Of a DNA stretch of 64,000 nt, positions 7,702 through 17,472 are shown piece after piece. Position 1 is the stretch's first letter. Each line of letters starts with the position of its first letter. The DNA comes from VRUE01 sp963715455 (lineage in GTDB: Bacteria; Actinomycetota; Thermoleophilia; Solirubrobacterales; 70-9). The stretch is from assembly GCA_963715455.1 (NCBI GenBank), contig OY970245.1, forward strand, positions 2,232,001 to 2,296,000. The letters are read 5' to 3'. A program made the position numbers and the translations under genes. Under the pieces are notes generated by a model. That model searched no databases. It saw only the letters and a list, made by a program, of their open reading frames with translations, and was not told the DNA's origin.

Positions 7702-7746
7702 GGTGTAACGCTTTGCGGCCTTATACGGCGAACAAAGCGTTACACC
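7702..7746 (+). repeat. H1 hairpin element, copy 2
   Basis: Perfect 14-bp arms GGTGTAACGCTTTG (7702-7715) and CAAAGCGTTACACC (7733-7746) enclose CGGCCTTATACGGCGAA. The loop parallels the copy at 41365, where GCGAACAAAG also recurs. The TAA stop of the minus-strand gene at 7740 is in the right arm. It sits upstream of the peroxiredoxin gene. Confidence 0.65.
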
Positions 7747-8174
7747 CGGGGGGAGCGCGTGATCTCCACCGGGATCTGCCAGGTCTGCGCAGCCGCTTCG
7801 ACGATCGCTGCGCCCCCCGCGAGCAGCTCGGCATCGATGGTGCCGAAGGCCTCGTAGACGAAGCGCCTCACCGGCGTTTCAACCAGGCGTTCGAGCAAGC
7901 GCTCCAGCCGCGGCCCATGGATCGCGGCGAGGTTTTCCGCCGAGCCGCTGGCCGAGCCGAGCAGCCAATGGATCACAGTGACGTCGCCGACCAGGTCGAG
8001 CAGAGTGCCGGGCTGCGCGGGATCGGCCAATGCCGGCTCGATCCCAGCTGCCTCGATCGCCGCCAGGCCCTCCTCGCGGCGGCTCGTGCCGCGCACTGCC
8101 CAGCCTTCAGTCAGCAGCTCGTCCCCCAGCGCCCGCCCGCGGCAGCCGCAACCGACGATCAGCGCCCGCGCCAC
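7740..8174 (-). CDS. NAD(P)-binding Rossmann-like protein
   Basis: From a GTG at 8174 the product is about 144 residues and begins ARALIVGCGCRGRALGDELL, a glycine-rich nucleotide-binding turn followed by a helix, then WAVRGTSRR, as in NAD(P)-dependent epimerase and reductase folds. A central strand reads VTVIHWLLGSASG. It is shorter than normal for an SDR, so it may be a stand-alone binding domain. The GTG is preferred because it follows the upstream stop by 7 bases and begins the motif. The substrate is unknown. Confidence 0.7.
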   Translation of the reverse strand: MARALIVGCGCRGRALGDELLTEGWAVRGTSRREEGLAAIEAAGIEPALADPAQPGTLLDLVGDVTVIHWLLGSASGSAENLAAIHGPRLERLLERLVETPVRRFVYEAFGTIDAELLAGGAAIVEAAAQTWQIPVEITRSPRV

Positions 8175-8181
8175 CGCGCGT

Positions 8182-8475
8182 TCAGGTGGCCTCGAAGCGG
8201 CGTCGCTGGCGCAGCCGCTCGAGCTCCTCGGCGGCAACTTCGTCGCGCAGTTCCTGCTCGTTGCGCTCCGGAACGCCGCGCCGGCGGCGCATCTCGTTCT
8301 GCGCCGCGAGCATCTGCTGGACGTCGTCGATCTCGTTCTGCGCCTCGACTTCGGGTGAGCGCGTCGGTTTCCAGTCGATCAACTCGGCGCTCGTGCCCGG
8401 GTAAAAGTGGCCAACGACGAGCAGCACGCCAATGATCAGGGCCAGCATGCCCATGGTGCCGAGGATGAACCACAC
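8182..8475 (-). CDS. Small membrane-anchored coiled-coil protein
   Basis: The 97-residue product has one N-terminal membrane helix (residues 3-22, FILGTMGMLALIIGVLLVV), a short linker, and a charged helical tail from about residue 40 to 95 rich in Glu, Arg and Gln. The tail looks like a coiled coil on the cytoplasmic side. The GTG at 8475 is the first sensible start and lies 45 bases from the divergent thiolase. It precedes the Rossmann-like gene by 7 bases, so both are probably one transcript. No family with a known role was recognised. Confidence 0.65.
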   Translation of the reverse strand: MWFILGTMGMLALIIGVLLVVGHFYPGTSAELIDWKPTRSPEVEAQNEIDDVQQMLAAQNEMRRRRGVPERNEQELRDEVAAEELERLRQRRRFEAT

Positions 8476-8520
8476 GGGGCAAGCATACGCCGGAGACGGC
8501 TGTCCGCTTGAATCCCCCGG

Positions 8521-9720
<1,200 letters not shown>

Positions 9721-9733
9721 CCCTCCCCACCGT

Positions 9734-9779
9734 TCGTTGATACCTAACCGGGGCTACAGCCCCCTTAACCCTTCAACGA
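9734..9779 (+). other. Hairpin between thiolase and aminotransferase
   Basis: Outer arms TCGTTGA/TCAACGA and an inner stem GGGGC-TACA-GCCCC fold this 46-base stretch into a two-part hairpin with a near-symmetric loop between (TACCTAACC and CTTAACCCT). It follows the thiolase stop by 13 bases. It has no T tract. Confidence 0.45.
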
Positions 9780-9781
9780 GG

Positions 9782-9787
9782 TAGCCT
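9782..9787 (+). promoter_or_regulatory. Minus-10 TAGCCT, probable leaderless start
   Basis: TAGCCT ends 9 bases before the ATG at 9797 and directly follows the hairpin, so the aminotransferase may begin its own leaderless transcript. Confidence 0.4.
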
Positions 9788-9796
9788 CGCCGACCG

Positions 9797-10588
9797 ATGG
9801 CGACCGAGCTGAGAGAGCTGGCCAGCGTCGACGGGCGGATCTCGCCGACCGCCGAGGCGGTCGTGCCGCTCAAGGACGATGGGCTCTACCGGGGCGACGG
9901 CGCCTTCGAGGTGATCCGCCTCTACGAGGGCAAGCCCTTCGCGCTGGTCGACCACCTCGACAGGCTGCAGCGCTCGGCTAGCGCGATCGAGCTCGAATTC
10001 GACCGCACTGCCCTGGAGGGCGAGATCGAGGCGCTGCTCGCGGAGCTCGGCGATGCCGACGGGCAGCTGCGCCTGATCGTCACTCGCGGGGGCCGGCGCC
10101 TGGCGATGACCGAGCCGATTCCGGCTCACGCCGAGACGGTTAGCGTCGCCACCGTCACCTACAGCCCGACGGTGATCCTCAACGGCGTCAAGTCGCTCTC
10201 CTACGCGGCCAACATGCAGGCAACGCGCCTCGCCAAGGCGCAGGGAGCCGACGAGGCGGTGTTCGTCCAGCCCGACGGCATCGTGCTCGAGCCGCCCACC
10301 TCGGCGATCTTCTGGGTCTCGCCGCAGGGGGCCCTGCGCACGCCGGCGCTCGACAACGGCGTGCTCGAGTCGATCACCCGCGACCGCCTGGTCAAGGCGC
10401 TCGAAGTCGAGGAGGGCGCCTGGCCGGTCGCCGACCTGCGCGCCGCCCAGGAGGCGTTCCTCGCCTCGACCACACGGGAGATCCAAGCCGTGTCCGCAAT
10501 CGACGGCGCCGAACTGCCCTCGGCGCCCGGTCCCCGCACTCGCGAAGCCCAGGAAGCGTTCGGGGCGACGCTCGGAAAGGAGCTTTGA
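9797..10588 (+). CDS. Class IV aminotransferase
   Basis: PLP-dependent fold type IV enzymes include branched-chain aminotransferase and aminodeoxychorismate lyase. The 263-residue product has LYRGDGAFEVIRLYEG near residue 30, VILNGVKSLSYAANMQ with the PLP lysine near residue 134, and DGIVLEPPTSAIFWV for cofactor phosphate contacts. The length fits both subgroups, so the reaction is not decided. AAAGGAG near its end probably serves the next gene. Its presence inside a fatty-acid oxidation run is unusual and could point to branched-chain amino acid catabolism. Confidence 0.85.
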   Translation: MATELRELASVDGRISPTAEAVVPLKDDGLYRGDGAFEVIRLYEGKPFALVDHLDRLQRSASAIELEFDRTALEGEIEALLAELGDADGQLRLIVTRGGRRLAMTEPIPAHAETVSVATVTYSPTVILNGVKSLSYAANMQATRLAKAQGADEAVFVQPDGIVLEPPTSAIFWVSPQGALRTPALDNGVLESITRDRLVKALEVEEGAWPVADLRAAQEAFLASTTREIQAVSAIDGAELPSAPGPRTREAQEAFGATLGKEL

Positions 10589-10590
10589 CT

Positions 10591-11760
10591 TTGGACTTCC
10601 AGTTGACCGACGAGCAGCGGCTGATCTCTGAGGTGGCGCGCGAATTCGCCGACAAGGAGATCACGCCGCGGGTGCGTGACAACGACCGCGCCGCGCGCTT
10701 CGACCGCGAGCTGGCCAGCAAGCTGGGCGAGGTCGGCTACCTCGGCGCCCCTGTCGCCGAGGCCTACGGCGGCCGCGGCCTCGACTACATCGGCTACGGG
10801 CTGATCGTCGAACAGGTCGGCCGCGCCGACTCCTCTGCCCGCACCGTCGTCTCCGTGCAGACCTCCCTCGTGGCGGGCTCGATCGAGAAGTGGGGCACCG
10901 AGGAGCAGAAGCAGAAGTGGCTGCCGCGGCTCTGCTCTGGTGAGGCGCTGGGCTGCTTCGGCCTGACCGAGCCCGACACCGGCTCCGACGCCGCCAACCT
11001 GCGCACCCGGGCGACGAAGACCGACGGCGGCTGGTCGATCAGCGGCCAGAAGATGTGGATCAGCCTCGCCAATTTCTCCGAGGTGGCGCTGATCTTCGCC
11101 CAGACCGACCCGGCGCTGAAGCACCGCGGCCTCGCCTGCTTCCTCGTCCCCTGCGACAGCGAGGGCTTCACCACGCAGGAGATCCACGGCAAGCTCGGCC
11201 TGCGCTCCTCCGACACCGGCGAGATCTCGCTCGACTCGGTCGAGGTGGGTGAGGACGCGATGCTGGGCGAGATCGGCGACGGCTTCAAGGTGGCGATGAG
11301 CGCCCTCGACAACGGCCGCTACAGCGTCGCCGCCGGCTGCGTCGGCATCTGCGAAGGCTGTGTCGAAGCCTCGGTCGCCTACGCCAAGGAGCGCAAGCAG
11401 TTCGGCGTACCCCTGGCCCGCTTCCAGCTGGTCCAGGAGATGATCGCCGACATGATCGTCAAGCGCGACGCCTCGCGGATGCTGGTCTACCGCGCCGGTC
11501 TACTAAAGGACGAAGGGCTGCCGAACACGACCGAGACCTCGGTGGCCAAGCTCTATGCGACCGAGTCGGCGGTCGAGTGCGCCAACCTGGCGATCCAGGT
11601 GCACGGCGGCGCCGGCTACGTCGACGACTACCCGGTCGAGCGCTACCTGCGCGACGCCCGCGTGACGACGCTGTACGAGGGGACCTCGCAGATCCAGAAG
11701 CTGATCATTGGCCGCCAGGCGACAGGGATCAACGCAATGCTGCCGCTCGAGGCGGAATAA
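10591..11760 (+). CDS. Acyl-CoA dehydrogenase
   Basis: This FAD enzyme introduces the alpha-beta double bond into acyl-CoA. The 389-residue product has the N-terminal helical domain, CFGLTEPDTGSDAANLRT, the WSISGQKMWISLA beta domain, and a C-terminal YEGTSQIQKLIIGR with catalytic Glu363. The TTG at 10591 was chosen because AAAGGAG lies 8 bases upstream and DFQLTDEQRL is the normal family start. A TTG at 10585 is too close to that site. It would pass electrons to an electron-transfer flavoprotein that is not in this window. Confidence 0.93.
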   Translation: MDFQLTDEQRLISEVAREFADKEITPRVRDNDRAARFDRELASKLGEVGYLGAPVAEAYGGRGLDYIGYGLIVEQVGRADSSARTVVSVQTSLVAGSIEKWGTEEQKQKWLPRLCSGEALGCFGLTEPDTGSDAANLRTRATKTDGGWSISGQKMWISLANFSEVALIFAQTDPALKHRGLACFLVPCDSEGFTTQEIHGKLGLRSSDTGEISLDSVEVGEDAMLGEIGDGFKVAMSALDNGRYSVAAGCVGICEGCVEASVAYAKERKQFGVPLARFQLVQEMIADMIVKRDASRMLVYRAGLLKDEGLPNTTETSVAKLYATESAVECANLAIQVHGGAGYVDDYPVERYLRDARVTTLYEGTSQIQKLIIGRQATGINAMLPLEAE

Positions 11761-11763
11761 GTC

Positions 11764-12534
11764 ATGGCCGGGGCGATCGAGGGCACGCGCGAAGGGCACG
11801 TCGTCCTGCTGCGCCTCAACCGCCCCGAGGCGCGCAACGCGCTTTCGCCGGAGATGATGGAAGAGCTCGCCGGCGAGCTCGAGCGGCTCGATCCCGACCC
11901 CGAGGTGCGCTGCATCGTCATTGCGGGCTCCGACGACGTCTTCGCCGCCGGCGCCGACATCAAGGCGATGAGCGAACGTAGCTTCGCCGAGGCGCTGCGC
12001 CACCCCGCCGCCTCCTTCTGGCGCCGCGTGGCCGCGATCAAGACCCCGCTGATCGCCGCCGTCTCCGGCTATGCCCTGGGCGGCGGCTGTGAGCTGGCCC
12101 TGGCCTGCGACATGATCGTCGCCTCCGACACCGCGCTCTTCGCCCAGCCGGAGATCACCCTGGGGATCATCCCCGGCGGTGGCGGCACCCAGCGCCTCGC
12201 CCGCGTGCTCGGCAAGCAGCGGGCGATGGAGTACGTGCTCACCGGCCGCCGCTTCGACGCCGAGATGGCACTGAAGATGGGCCTGGTCAACAAAGTGGCC
12301 AAGAAGGGCAGCTGGCTGCAGGAGGCGATGGCGCTCGCCCAGACCGTCGCCGAGCGACCGCCGATCGCCACCCGCCTCGCCAAGCAGGCGGTGATCGCCG
12401 CCGATGAGACCGCGCTCAGCGCCGGCCTGGAGAATGAGCGCCGCCTCTACGAGCTGGCTATGGCAACCGAGGACCGGGTAGAGGGCATGCGGGCATTCAT
12501 CGAGAAGCGTGAGCCGAAATTCGAGGGGAAGTGA
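11764..12534 (+). CDS. Enoyl-CoA hydratase
   Basis: The enzyme adds water across the 2,3 double bond of enoyl-CoA. The 256-residue product has RPEARNALS at the CoA site, AAGADIKAM and ALGGGCELALACD for the oxyanion hole, and IIPGGGGTQRLAR carrying a Glu-to-Gly position. The first catalytic Glu of mitochondrial crotonase is expected in the segment before LALACD, where Glu is present (GGCELAL). It starts 3 bases after the dehydrogenase stop, which supports an operon. Isomerase activity cannot be excluded. Confidence 0.92.
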   Translation: MAGAIEGTREGHVVLLRLNRPEARNALSPEMMEELAGELERLDPDPEVRCIVIAGSDDVFAAGADIKAMSERSFAEALRHPAASFWRRVAAIKTPLIAAVSGYALGGGCELALACDMIVASDTALFAQPEITLGIIPGGGGTQRLARVLGKQRAMEYVLTGRRFDAEMALKMGLVNKVAKKGSWLQEAMALAQTVAERPPIATRLAKQAVIAADETALSAGLENERRLYELAMATEDRVEGMRAFIEKREPKFEGK

Positions 12535-12536
12535 CG

Positions 12537-13727
12537 ATGGCAGTTGAGCGGATCGGCGTGGTCGGCGCGGGGACGATGGGCGCCGGTATCGCCCAGGTCG
12601 CGGCCCTGGGCGGCTTCGAGACTCGCCTACACGACCCGGTGCCCCAGGCACTCGATGCGGGCATCGATCGCCTGCACCGGGCGATGGCCAAGGGCGCCAC
12701 GAAGGGCATCTGGAGCGAGGCCGAAGCCGAGCTGGCCAGTGACCGGGTGGGTGCCGCGAGGAGCGTCCGCGACCTCGGCGAATGCGACCTGGTCGTCGAG
12801 GCGGCCCCCGAGGAGCTGGGGCTGAAGCGCGAGCTGTTCGCCTCGCTAGCCGAGACCTGCGGGGCGGAGACGATCTTCGCCACCAACACCTCCTCGCTGC
12901 CGGTCACCGCGATCGCCGCCGAGGTGCCGGGGCGTGAGCGCGTCGTCGGCATGCACTTCTTCAACCCACCGGCGCTGATGAAGCTGGTCGAGGTGGTGGC
13001 CACCGCTGACTCGTCTCCCGAGGCGCTCGAAGCAACGACCGAGGTCGGCACGCGTATGGGCCGCACGCCGATCCGCGCCAAGGACAGCCCCGGCTTCATT
13101 GCCAACCGCCTGGCGCGACCCTTCACGCTCGAGTCGCTGCGCATGCTGGCGGCGGGAGTCGCCGACGCGCCGACGATCGACCGCATCTGCCGGCTCGGCG
13201 GCGGCTTCCGCATGGGCCCCTTCGAGCTGATCGACCTGATCGGGCTCGACATCAACCTCAGCGTCGCCCGCTCCTTCTACGCCCAAGGCGATGAACCGGC
13301 ACGCTGGCGGCCGAGCGAGATCCAGGAAGGGCTCGTCGCCGAGGGACGGCTCGGCCGCAAGGTCGGCCGCGGCTTCTACGAGTACGGCGAGGACGTGCGC
13401 CGCACTCCCGATCCGGAGCTCGGCATCGAGGCGCCGACGCTCGACCCTGAGGAGCTGGAGAAGATCGACCCGGCGGCGCCCCAGATCCTTCCCCGCCTCA
13501 TTGCCCAGATCGCCAACGAGGCGGCTTTCGCACTCGAAGAGGAGGTTGGCTCGCCCGCCGACATGGACACCGCGATGCGGCTCGGCTTCAACTGGCCGCG
13601 CGGTCCGCTCGAGCTGACCGAGCTGATCGGCGCCGCGCGCGCCGTGGAGCTGCTCAGCGAGCTCCAGACTGAGTACGGCGAGGCCTACCGCCCCGCCCCG
13701 CGACTTATCGCCGGGGCGAAGCGGTAG
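12537..13727 (+). CDS. 3-hydroxyacyl-CoA dehydrogenase
   Basis: The enzyme oxidises 3-hydroxyacyl-CoA with NAD+. The 396-residue product has GVVGAGTMGAGIAQ at the NAD site, VVEAAPEELGLK, and NTSSLPVTAIA then HFFNPPALMKLVE around the catalytic His. KDSPGFIANRL marks the C-terminal domain, which seems to be present twice (repeat from about residue 300), longer than the 280-residue single-domain form. The ATG at 12537 follows GAGGGG by about 10 bases; a GTG at 12531 overlapping the hydratase stop is the alternative. Confidence 0.93.
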   Translation: MAVERIGVVGAGTMGAGIAQVAALGGFETRLHDPVPQALDAGIDRLHRAMAKGATKGIWSEAEAELASDRVGAARSVRDLGECDLVVEAAPEELGLKRELFASLAETCGAETIFATNTSSLPVTAIAAEVPGRERVVGMHFFNPPALMKLVEVVATADSSPEALEATTEVGTRMGRTPIRAKDSPGFIANRLARPFTLESLRMLAAGVADAPTIDRICRLGGGFRMGPFELIDLIGLDINLSVARSFYAQGDEPARWRPSEIQEGLVAEGRLGRKVGRGFYEYGEDVRRTPDPELGIEAPTLDPEELEKIDPAAPQILPRLIAQIANEAAFALEEEVGSPADMDTAMRLGFNWPRGPLELTELIGAARAVELLSELQTEYGEAYRPAPRLIAGAKR

Positions 13728-13756
13728 GTAAGCGCCGCTAGCTGAGAATCAGCCGG

Positions 13757-15133
13757 TCAGCGACCGATCAAGGTCTTGAATAGATCGGTCTGGTCGCGGA
13801 CGCCCATCACGTTGGTCGCCCCCGGCCCGATCGCCGCCACCGGCACACGCGCGCCGGTGTGGGTCTGGCCACCGGCGGTCTTGCCGGTCGCGTAGGAGAC
13901 ACGGATCGGCACGCCGTCGGCCGATTTGAGCGTCGCGTAGAAGCCCGGCGTGTCCTGCCCGGCCGGCACGATCTGACTCGTGTGGGAGTGATCGGCTGTG
14001 ATCACCACCAGCGTGTCGTCATGGCGCTCCTGGTAGGCGAGCGCCACGCCGACGGCCCGATCGAAGGCGAGGTTCTCGCCGATCTGCCCACAGACGTCGG
14101 AGGCGTGGTCGCGCTTGTCGATCGAGGCCCCCTCGACCTGGAGGAAGAAGCCCTTGCGGTTCTCCAGCAGATCGATCGCCTTGTCGGTCATCGCCGCCAG
14201 GCTCGGCTCATTGGCGGGACGGTTGGTCTCATCGCAACGGAACGTCGGCCCACCGGCGCCCGGCGTCGTCGCCGCGACCAGCGGTTTGAACTCGGTCGTC
14301 ATGTTGCCCGGGGTGAAGAGACCGAGGACCCGGCCTTTGGAGAGCGAGTTGACGTCCTCCAGCTCGGCCGCCGTCTGCACGTAGCGGTAGCCCTTTGACT
14401 GGGCATAGTCGACGACGGTTTTGGTGCTGCCGTCGAGCGTCTGCAGGAAGCGGTTGCGACCGCCACCAAGGTTGAGGTCGAGCAGGTGGTCGACCTGCTG
14501 CTCGGCGATCGAGCCGAGGCCACCGGCCCCCTTGGCCTCCGAGGCGCAGATCGTGCGCGTATCGGCTGGGCCCTGGCAGGCACGCAGGGAGATGTGCGAG
14601 GAGGGCGCCGCCGGGGTGGCGTCGGTGATCTCCGCGGTCGAGACGTTGCCGACCAGCATGCCGCGCTGGTCCGCGATCTCGTACGTCGTCGTGTAGCCGG
14701 CGTTGGAGCCGGGCACGTTCTCGGCCGTGCTCGGTCCCTGCGAGAGGCGCGCGTCGATCGTCTTCTTACCGGTCGACCAAGCCGTCGCCGTCGGCGCCGA
14801 ATCGGGCACGTAGTTGGGCGGGTACACCGGGCCGGGACCGGCCGAGAGCCCGTAGGTGATCAGCTCGCCCGCGAAGGGCAGCGTCTCCATGTTGAGGGTT
14901 CCAGCTGCCCCCTTGCCGTAGTAGCGCGCCAGCGTGATCTCGCTGTCGCCCATGCCGTCGCCGATCAAGAGGATGACGTTCTTCGGCTTGCCCGAATCGA
15001 TCAGCCGCTTGATCTCGTTCGAGTTGTCGTCGCTGTTGTTGCTTTTGTGGGCGGTGGCCACCGCGACCACCGAAACAACCGCCGCCAGGACCATGGCGGT
15101 GAGCAGCGCGAGGTGCTTTCGCTTGGCTCGCAT
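13757..15133 (-). CDS. phoA: Alkaline phosphatase, PhoA type
   Basis: This secreted enzyme hydrolyses phosphomonoesters with two zinc and one magnesium ion. The 458-residue product has a signal-type N-terminus (basic start, hydrophobic residues 8-28). Asp59 lies in LLIGDGMGDSE, and the nucleophile Ser112 in PDSAPTATAW. Later metal ligands appear in QVEGASIDKRDHA, ITADHSHT and GGQTHTG. AAGGAGG lies 10 bases before the ATG. It is divergent from an alkylsulfatase-like gene. A weak GTTC pair in the shared intergenic space was not accepted as a PHO box. Confidence 0.95.
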   Translation of the reverse strand: MRAKRKHLALLTAMVLAAVVSVVAVATAHKSNNSDDNSNEIKRLIDSGKPKNVILLIGDGMGDSEITLARYYGKGAAGTLNMETLPFAGELITYGLSAGPGPVYPPNYVPDSAPTATAWSTGKKTIDARLSQGPSTAENVPGSNAGYTTTYEIADQRGMLVGNVSTAEITDATPAAPSSHISLRACQGPADTRTICASEAKGAGGLGSIAEQQVDHLLDLNLGGGRNRFLQTLDGSTKTVVDYAQSKGYRYVQTAAELEDVNSLSKGRVLGLFTPGNMTTEFKPLVAATTPGAGGPTFRCDETNRPANEPSLAAMTDKAIDLLENRKGFFLQVEGASIDKRDHASDVCGQIGENLAFDRAVGVALAYQERHDDTLVVITADHSHTSQIVPAGQDTPGFYATLKSADGVPIRVSYATGKTAGGQTHTGARVPVAAIGPGATNVMGVRDQTDLFKTLIGR

Positions 15134-15289
15134 GGAGATGTTGCCTCCTTGTCGTGTTCCGATTTCGGATCCGGTTTGGATCTCGCCGCGAACCTAGGAA
15201 GGCAAGCGAGACGACTTGATAAGGGACGGTTGCCGAACTGAGAAATCGATGTGAACCCGACACGGCCGTCCCGATGAAAGACTGCGCCC

Positions 15290-17131
15290 ATGGACGCACC
15301 GGGCAGGGGTGGGGACAGGGATTTCGAGGAAGCGCGCCGCGGGCTAATCGCACCCTTTGAGCCAGCGCGGATCGAGGGCGCCGGCGGGCGCACGATCTGG
15401 GAGCTCGAGTCCTACGAGTTCCTCGACGCTGAGCCGCCACCGACCGCCAACCCGAGCCTCTGGCGTCAGGCGCGCCTCGGCCGCATCGCCGGCCTCTTCG
15501 AGCTGGCGCCCGGCTACTACCAACTGCGTGGCTTCGACCTCTCCAACATGCATGTGGTCGAGGGGGACGAGGGGATCATCGTCATCGACCCGCTCGTCTC
15601 CGCCGAGACCGCCGCGGCGGCACTGGCGCTCTACCGCGAGCAGCGCGGTGAGCGCCCGGTCACCGGCCTGATCTACACCCACAGTCACGTCGACCACTTC
15701 GGCGGCGCCAAGGGCGTCGTCTCCGAAGAGGAGGTCGCGAGCCGGGGAATCCCGATCATCGCCCCCGCTGGCTTCCTCCATCACGCGGTCAGCGAGAACG
15801 TCTTCGCCGGCACGGCAATGGGGCGGCGGGCCGGCTACATGTTCGGAGCGATGCTCGAGCGCGGTCCCGAGGGCCAGCTCGGCGCCGGTCTCGGTCAGAC
15901 CACCTCGCTGGGCACGATCACCCTGCTGCCACCCAACCTCGACGTCGTCGAGACCGGCCAGGAAGAGACCGTCGACGGGGTGCGCATGCGCTTCCAGCTG
16001 ACGCCGGGCACCGAGGCGCCGGCCGAGATGAACATCCACTTCCCCGAGGCCCGCGCCCTCTGCATCGCCGACAACGCCGCCCGCTCCATGCACAACATCC
16101 TCACCCCGCGCGGTGCCCTGGTCCGCGACCCGCGCATCTGGGCTCACTACCTCGACGAGGCGATCGAGCTCTTCGGCGCCGAGACCGAGGTGCTCTTCGC
16201 CGGCCACCACTGGCCGACCTGGGGGGAAGAGCAGATCGTCGATTACCTAGAAAAGCAGCGCGACCTCTACACCTACATGCACGACCAGACCCTGCGCCTG
16301 CTCAACCAGGGCCATACCGGCCCCGAGATCGCCGAGTTGATCGAGCTGCCGCCGAGCCTCGCCGACGAGTGGCACTGCCATGAGTACTACGGCTCGCTCA
16401 GCCACAACACCAAGGCGATCTACCAGCGCTATATGGGCTGGTTCGACGGCAACCCGGCACACCTCTGGGAGCACCCGCCGACCGAGCAGGCGCGCCGCTA
16501 CGTCGAGCTCGCCGGCGGTGCCGAGGCGCTGCTCGCGAATGCACGAGTCAGCTTCGACGAAGGCGACTACCGTTGGGTGGCCGAGATCGTCAACCACCTC
16601 GTCTTCGCCGAACCCGGGAACCAAGCGGCACGTGAGCTGCAGGCCGAAGCACTCGAGCAGCTCGGCTACGGCGCTGAGAACGCCACCTGGCGCAACTTCT
16701 TCCTGATGGGTGCCAAGGAGCTGCGCGAGGGCATCTCCGGCACGCCAACGGCGACCGCGCCGCCCGATGTACTCGCCCGGCTGACGATCAGCCAGCTGCT
16801 CGACGCGATGGCGACTCGTCTCAACGGCCCACGCGCCTGGGAGGTCGAGCTACGCATCGACTGGGTGGTCACCGAACCCGACGAGCAGCACCGGATCACG
16901 GTGCACAACGGCGTCCTCCACCACAAGCCGGGTCGTCACGAGCCAATGGCCGACGCGGCGCTCATCGTCGCCCGCGAGGCGCTCGACCAACTGCTGCTCA
17001 AAACGGCCGACATCGCCGAGCTGGCCGAGAGCGGCCGCCTGCAGGTCGAGGGCGACGGCGCCAAGATCGGCGAGCTGCTCGGCCTGCTCGACGAGCCCGA
17101 CCCCGGCTTCGCCATCGTCACCCCGGACTAA
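15290..17131 (+). CDS. Alkylsulfatase-like metallo-beta-lactamase protein
   Basis: The family hydrolyses alkyl sulfates such as SDS with a dinuclear zinc site. The 613-residue product has THSHVDHFGG at residues 130-139 (His131, His133, Asp135, His136), a later Glu/Asp-rich binding stretch ending PEARALCIADN, and FAGHHWPTWG. A helical dimerisation domain follows from about residue 340, and a C-terminal SCP2-like domain from about 500 (VVTEPDEQHRITVHNGVL). No signal peptide is visible, unlike secreted SdsA1. Substrate is inferred from domain order. It ends 3 bases into the convergent zinc-finger gene. Confidence 0.9.
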   Translation: MDAPGRGGDRDFEEARRGLIAPFEPARIEGAGGRTIWELESYEFLDAEPPPTANPSLWRQARLGRIAGLFELAPGYYQLRGFDLSNMHVVEGDEGIIVIDPLVSAETAAAALALYREQRGERPVTGLIYTHSHVDHFGGAKGVVSEEEVASRGIPIIAPAGFLHHAVSENVFAGTAMGRRAGYMFGAMLERGPEGQLGAGLGQTTSLGTITLLPPNLDVVETGQEETVDGVRMRFQLTPGTEAPAEMNIHFPEARALCIADNAARSMHNILTPRGALVRDPRIWAHYLDEAIELFGAETEVLFAGHHWPTWGEEQIVDYLEKQRDLYTYMHDQTLRLLNQGHTGPEIAELIELPPSLADEWHCHEYYGSLSHNTKAIYQRYMGWFDGNPAHLWEHPPTEQARRYVELAGGAEALLANARVSFDEGDYRWVAEIVNHLVFAEPGNQAARELQAEALEQLGYGAENATWRNFFLMGAKELREGISGTPTATAPPDVLARLTISQLLDAMATRLNGPRAWEVELRIDWVVTEPDEQHRITVHNGVLHHKPGRHEPMADAALIVAREALDQLLLKTADIAELAESGRLQVEGDGAKIGELLGLLDEPDPGFAIVTPD

Positions 17132-17412
17132 CGGGCGAGGCGGAACATCGCCTCGTCCACGTAGCACCAGCTCCAGTCCTCGCCCGGCTCGACCGAGCGG
17201 ATCACCGGATGGCCGGTCTCCGCGTGGTGGGCAGTGGCGTGCTTGCCCGGCGAGTTGTCACAGCAGCCGATGTGGCCGCAGGCCTGGCACATGCGCAGGT
17301 GGACCCACTGCATGCCCTGTGCCAAACACTCCTCGCAGCCAGCGACCTCGGTCGGTGGGTCGAAGACCTCGATCGAGCGGATATGGGAGCAGGCGGGAGC
17401 CGTGCATCCACC
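17128..17412 (-). CDS. UBP-type zinc finger protein, start codon missing
   Basis: The frame encodes a small bacterial ZnF-UBP protein. It reads GCEECLAQGMQWVHLRMC, CGHIGCCDNSPGKHATAHH and HPVIRSVEPGEDWSWCYVDE, with paired Cys and His for zinc. The full motif requires the upstream part with CSHIRSIEVFDPP, yet between the in-frame TAA at 17413-17415 and that part there is no ATG, GTG or TTG. The first usable start is a TTG at 17325, which would cut off three cysteines. A GTG in another frame near 17410 suggests a frame error around 17400. The role of these proteins is unknown. Confidence 0.65.
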   Translation of the reverse strand, partial: GGCTAPACSHIRSIEVFDPPTEVAGCEECLAQGMQWVHLRMCQACGHIGCCDNSPGKHATAHHAETGHPVIRSVEPGEDWSWCYVDEAMFRLAR

Positions 17413-17472
17413 TTAGCGGGCGTCGGTGTGGCGCCAGTGGTGCCAAGTCCAGGTATCTGCAAGGGTGAACAA

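Noticed and set aside
15134..15289. PHO-box-like GTTC pair before phoA
   Set aside because: The two GTTC units are 18 bases apart, not the 11 expected for tandem PHO boxes, and the rest of the consensus is missing.
17449..17472. Regulatory hairpin in the greA leader sharing GGTATCTG with the element at 2191
   Set aside because: Only eight bases match and no stem forms, so it is probably chance.
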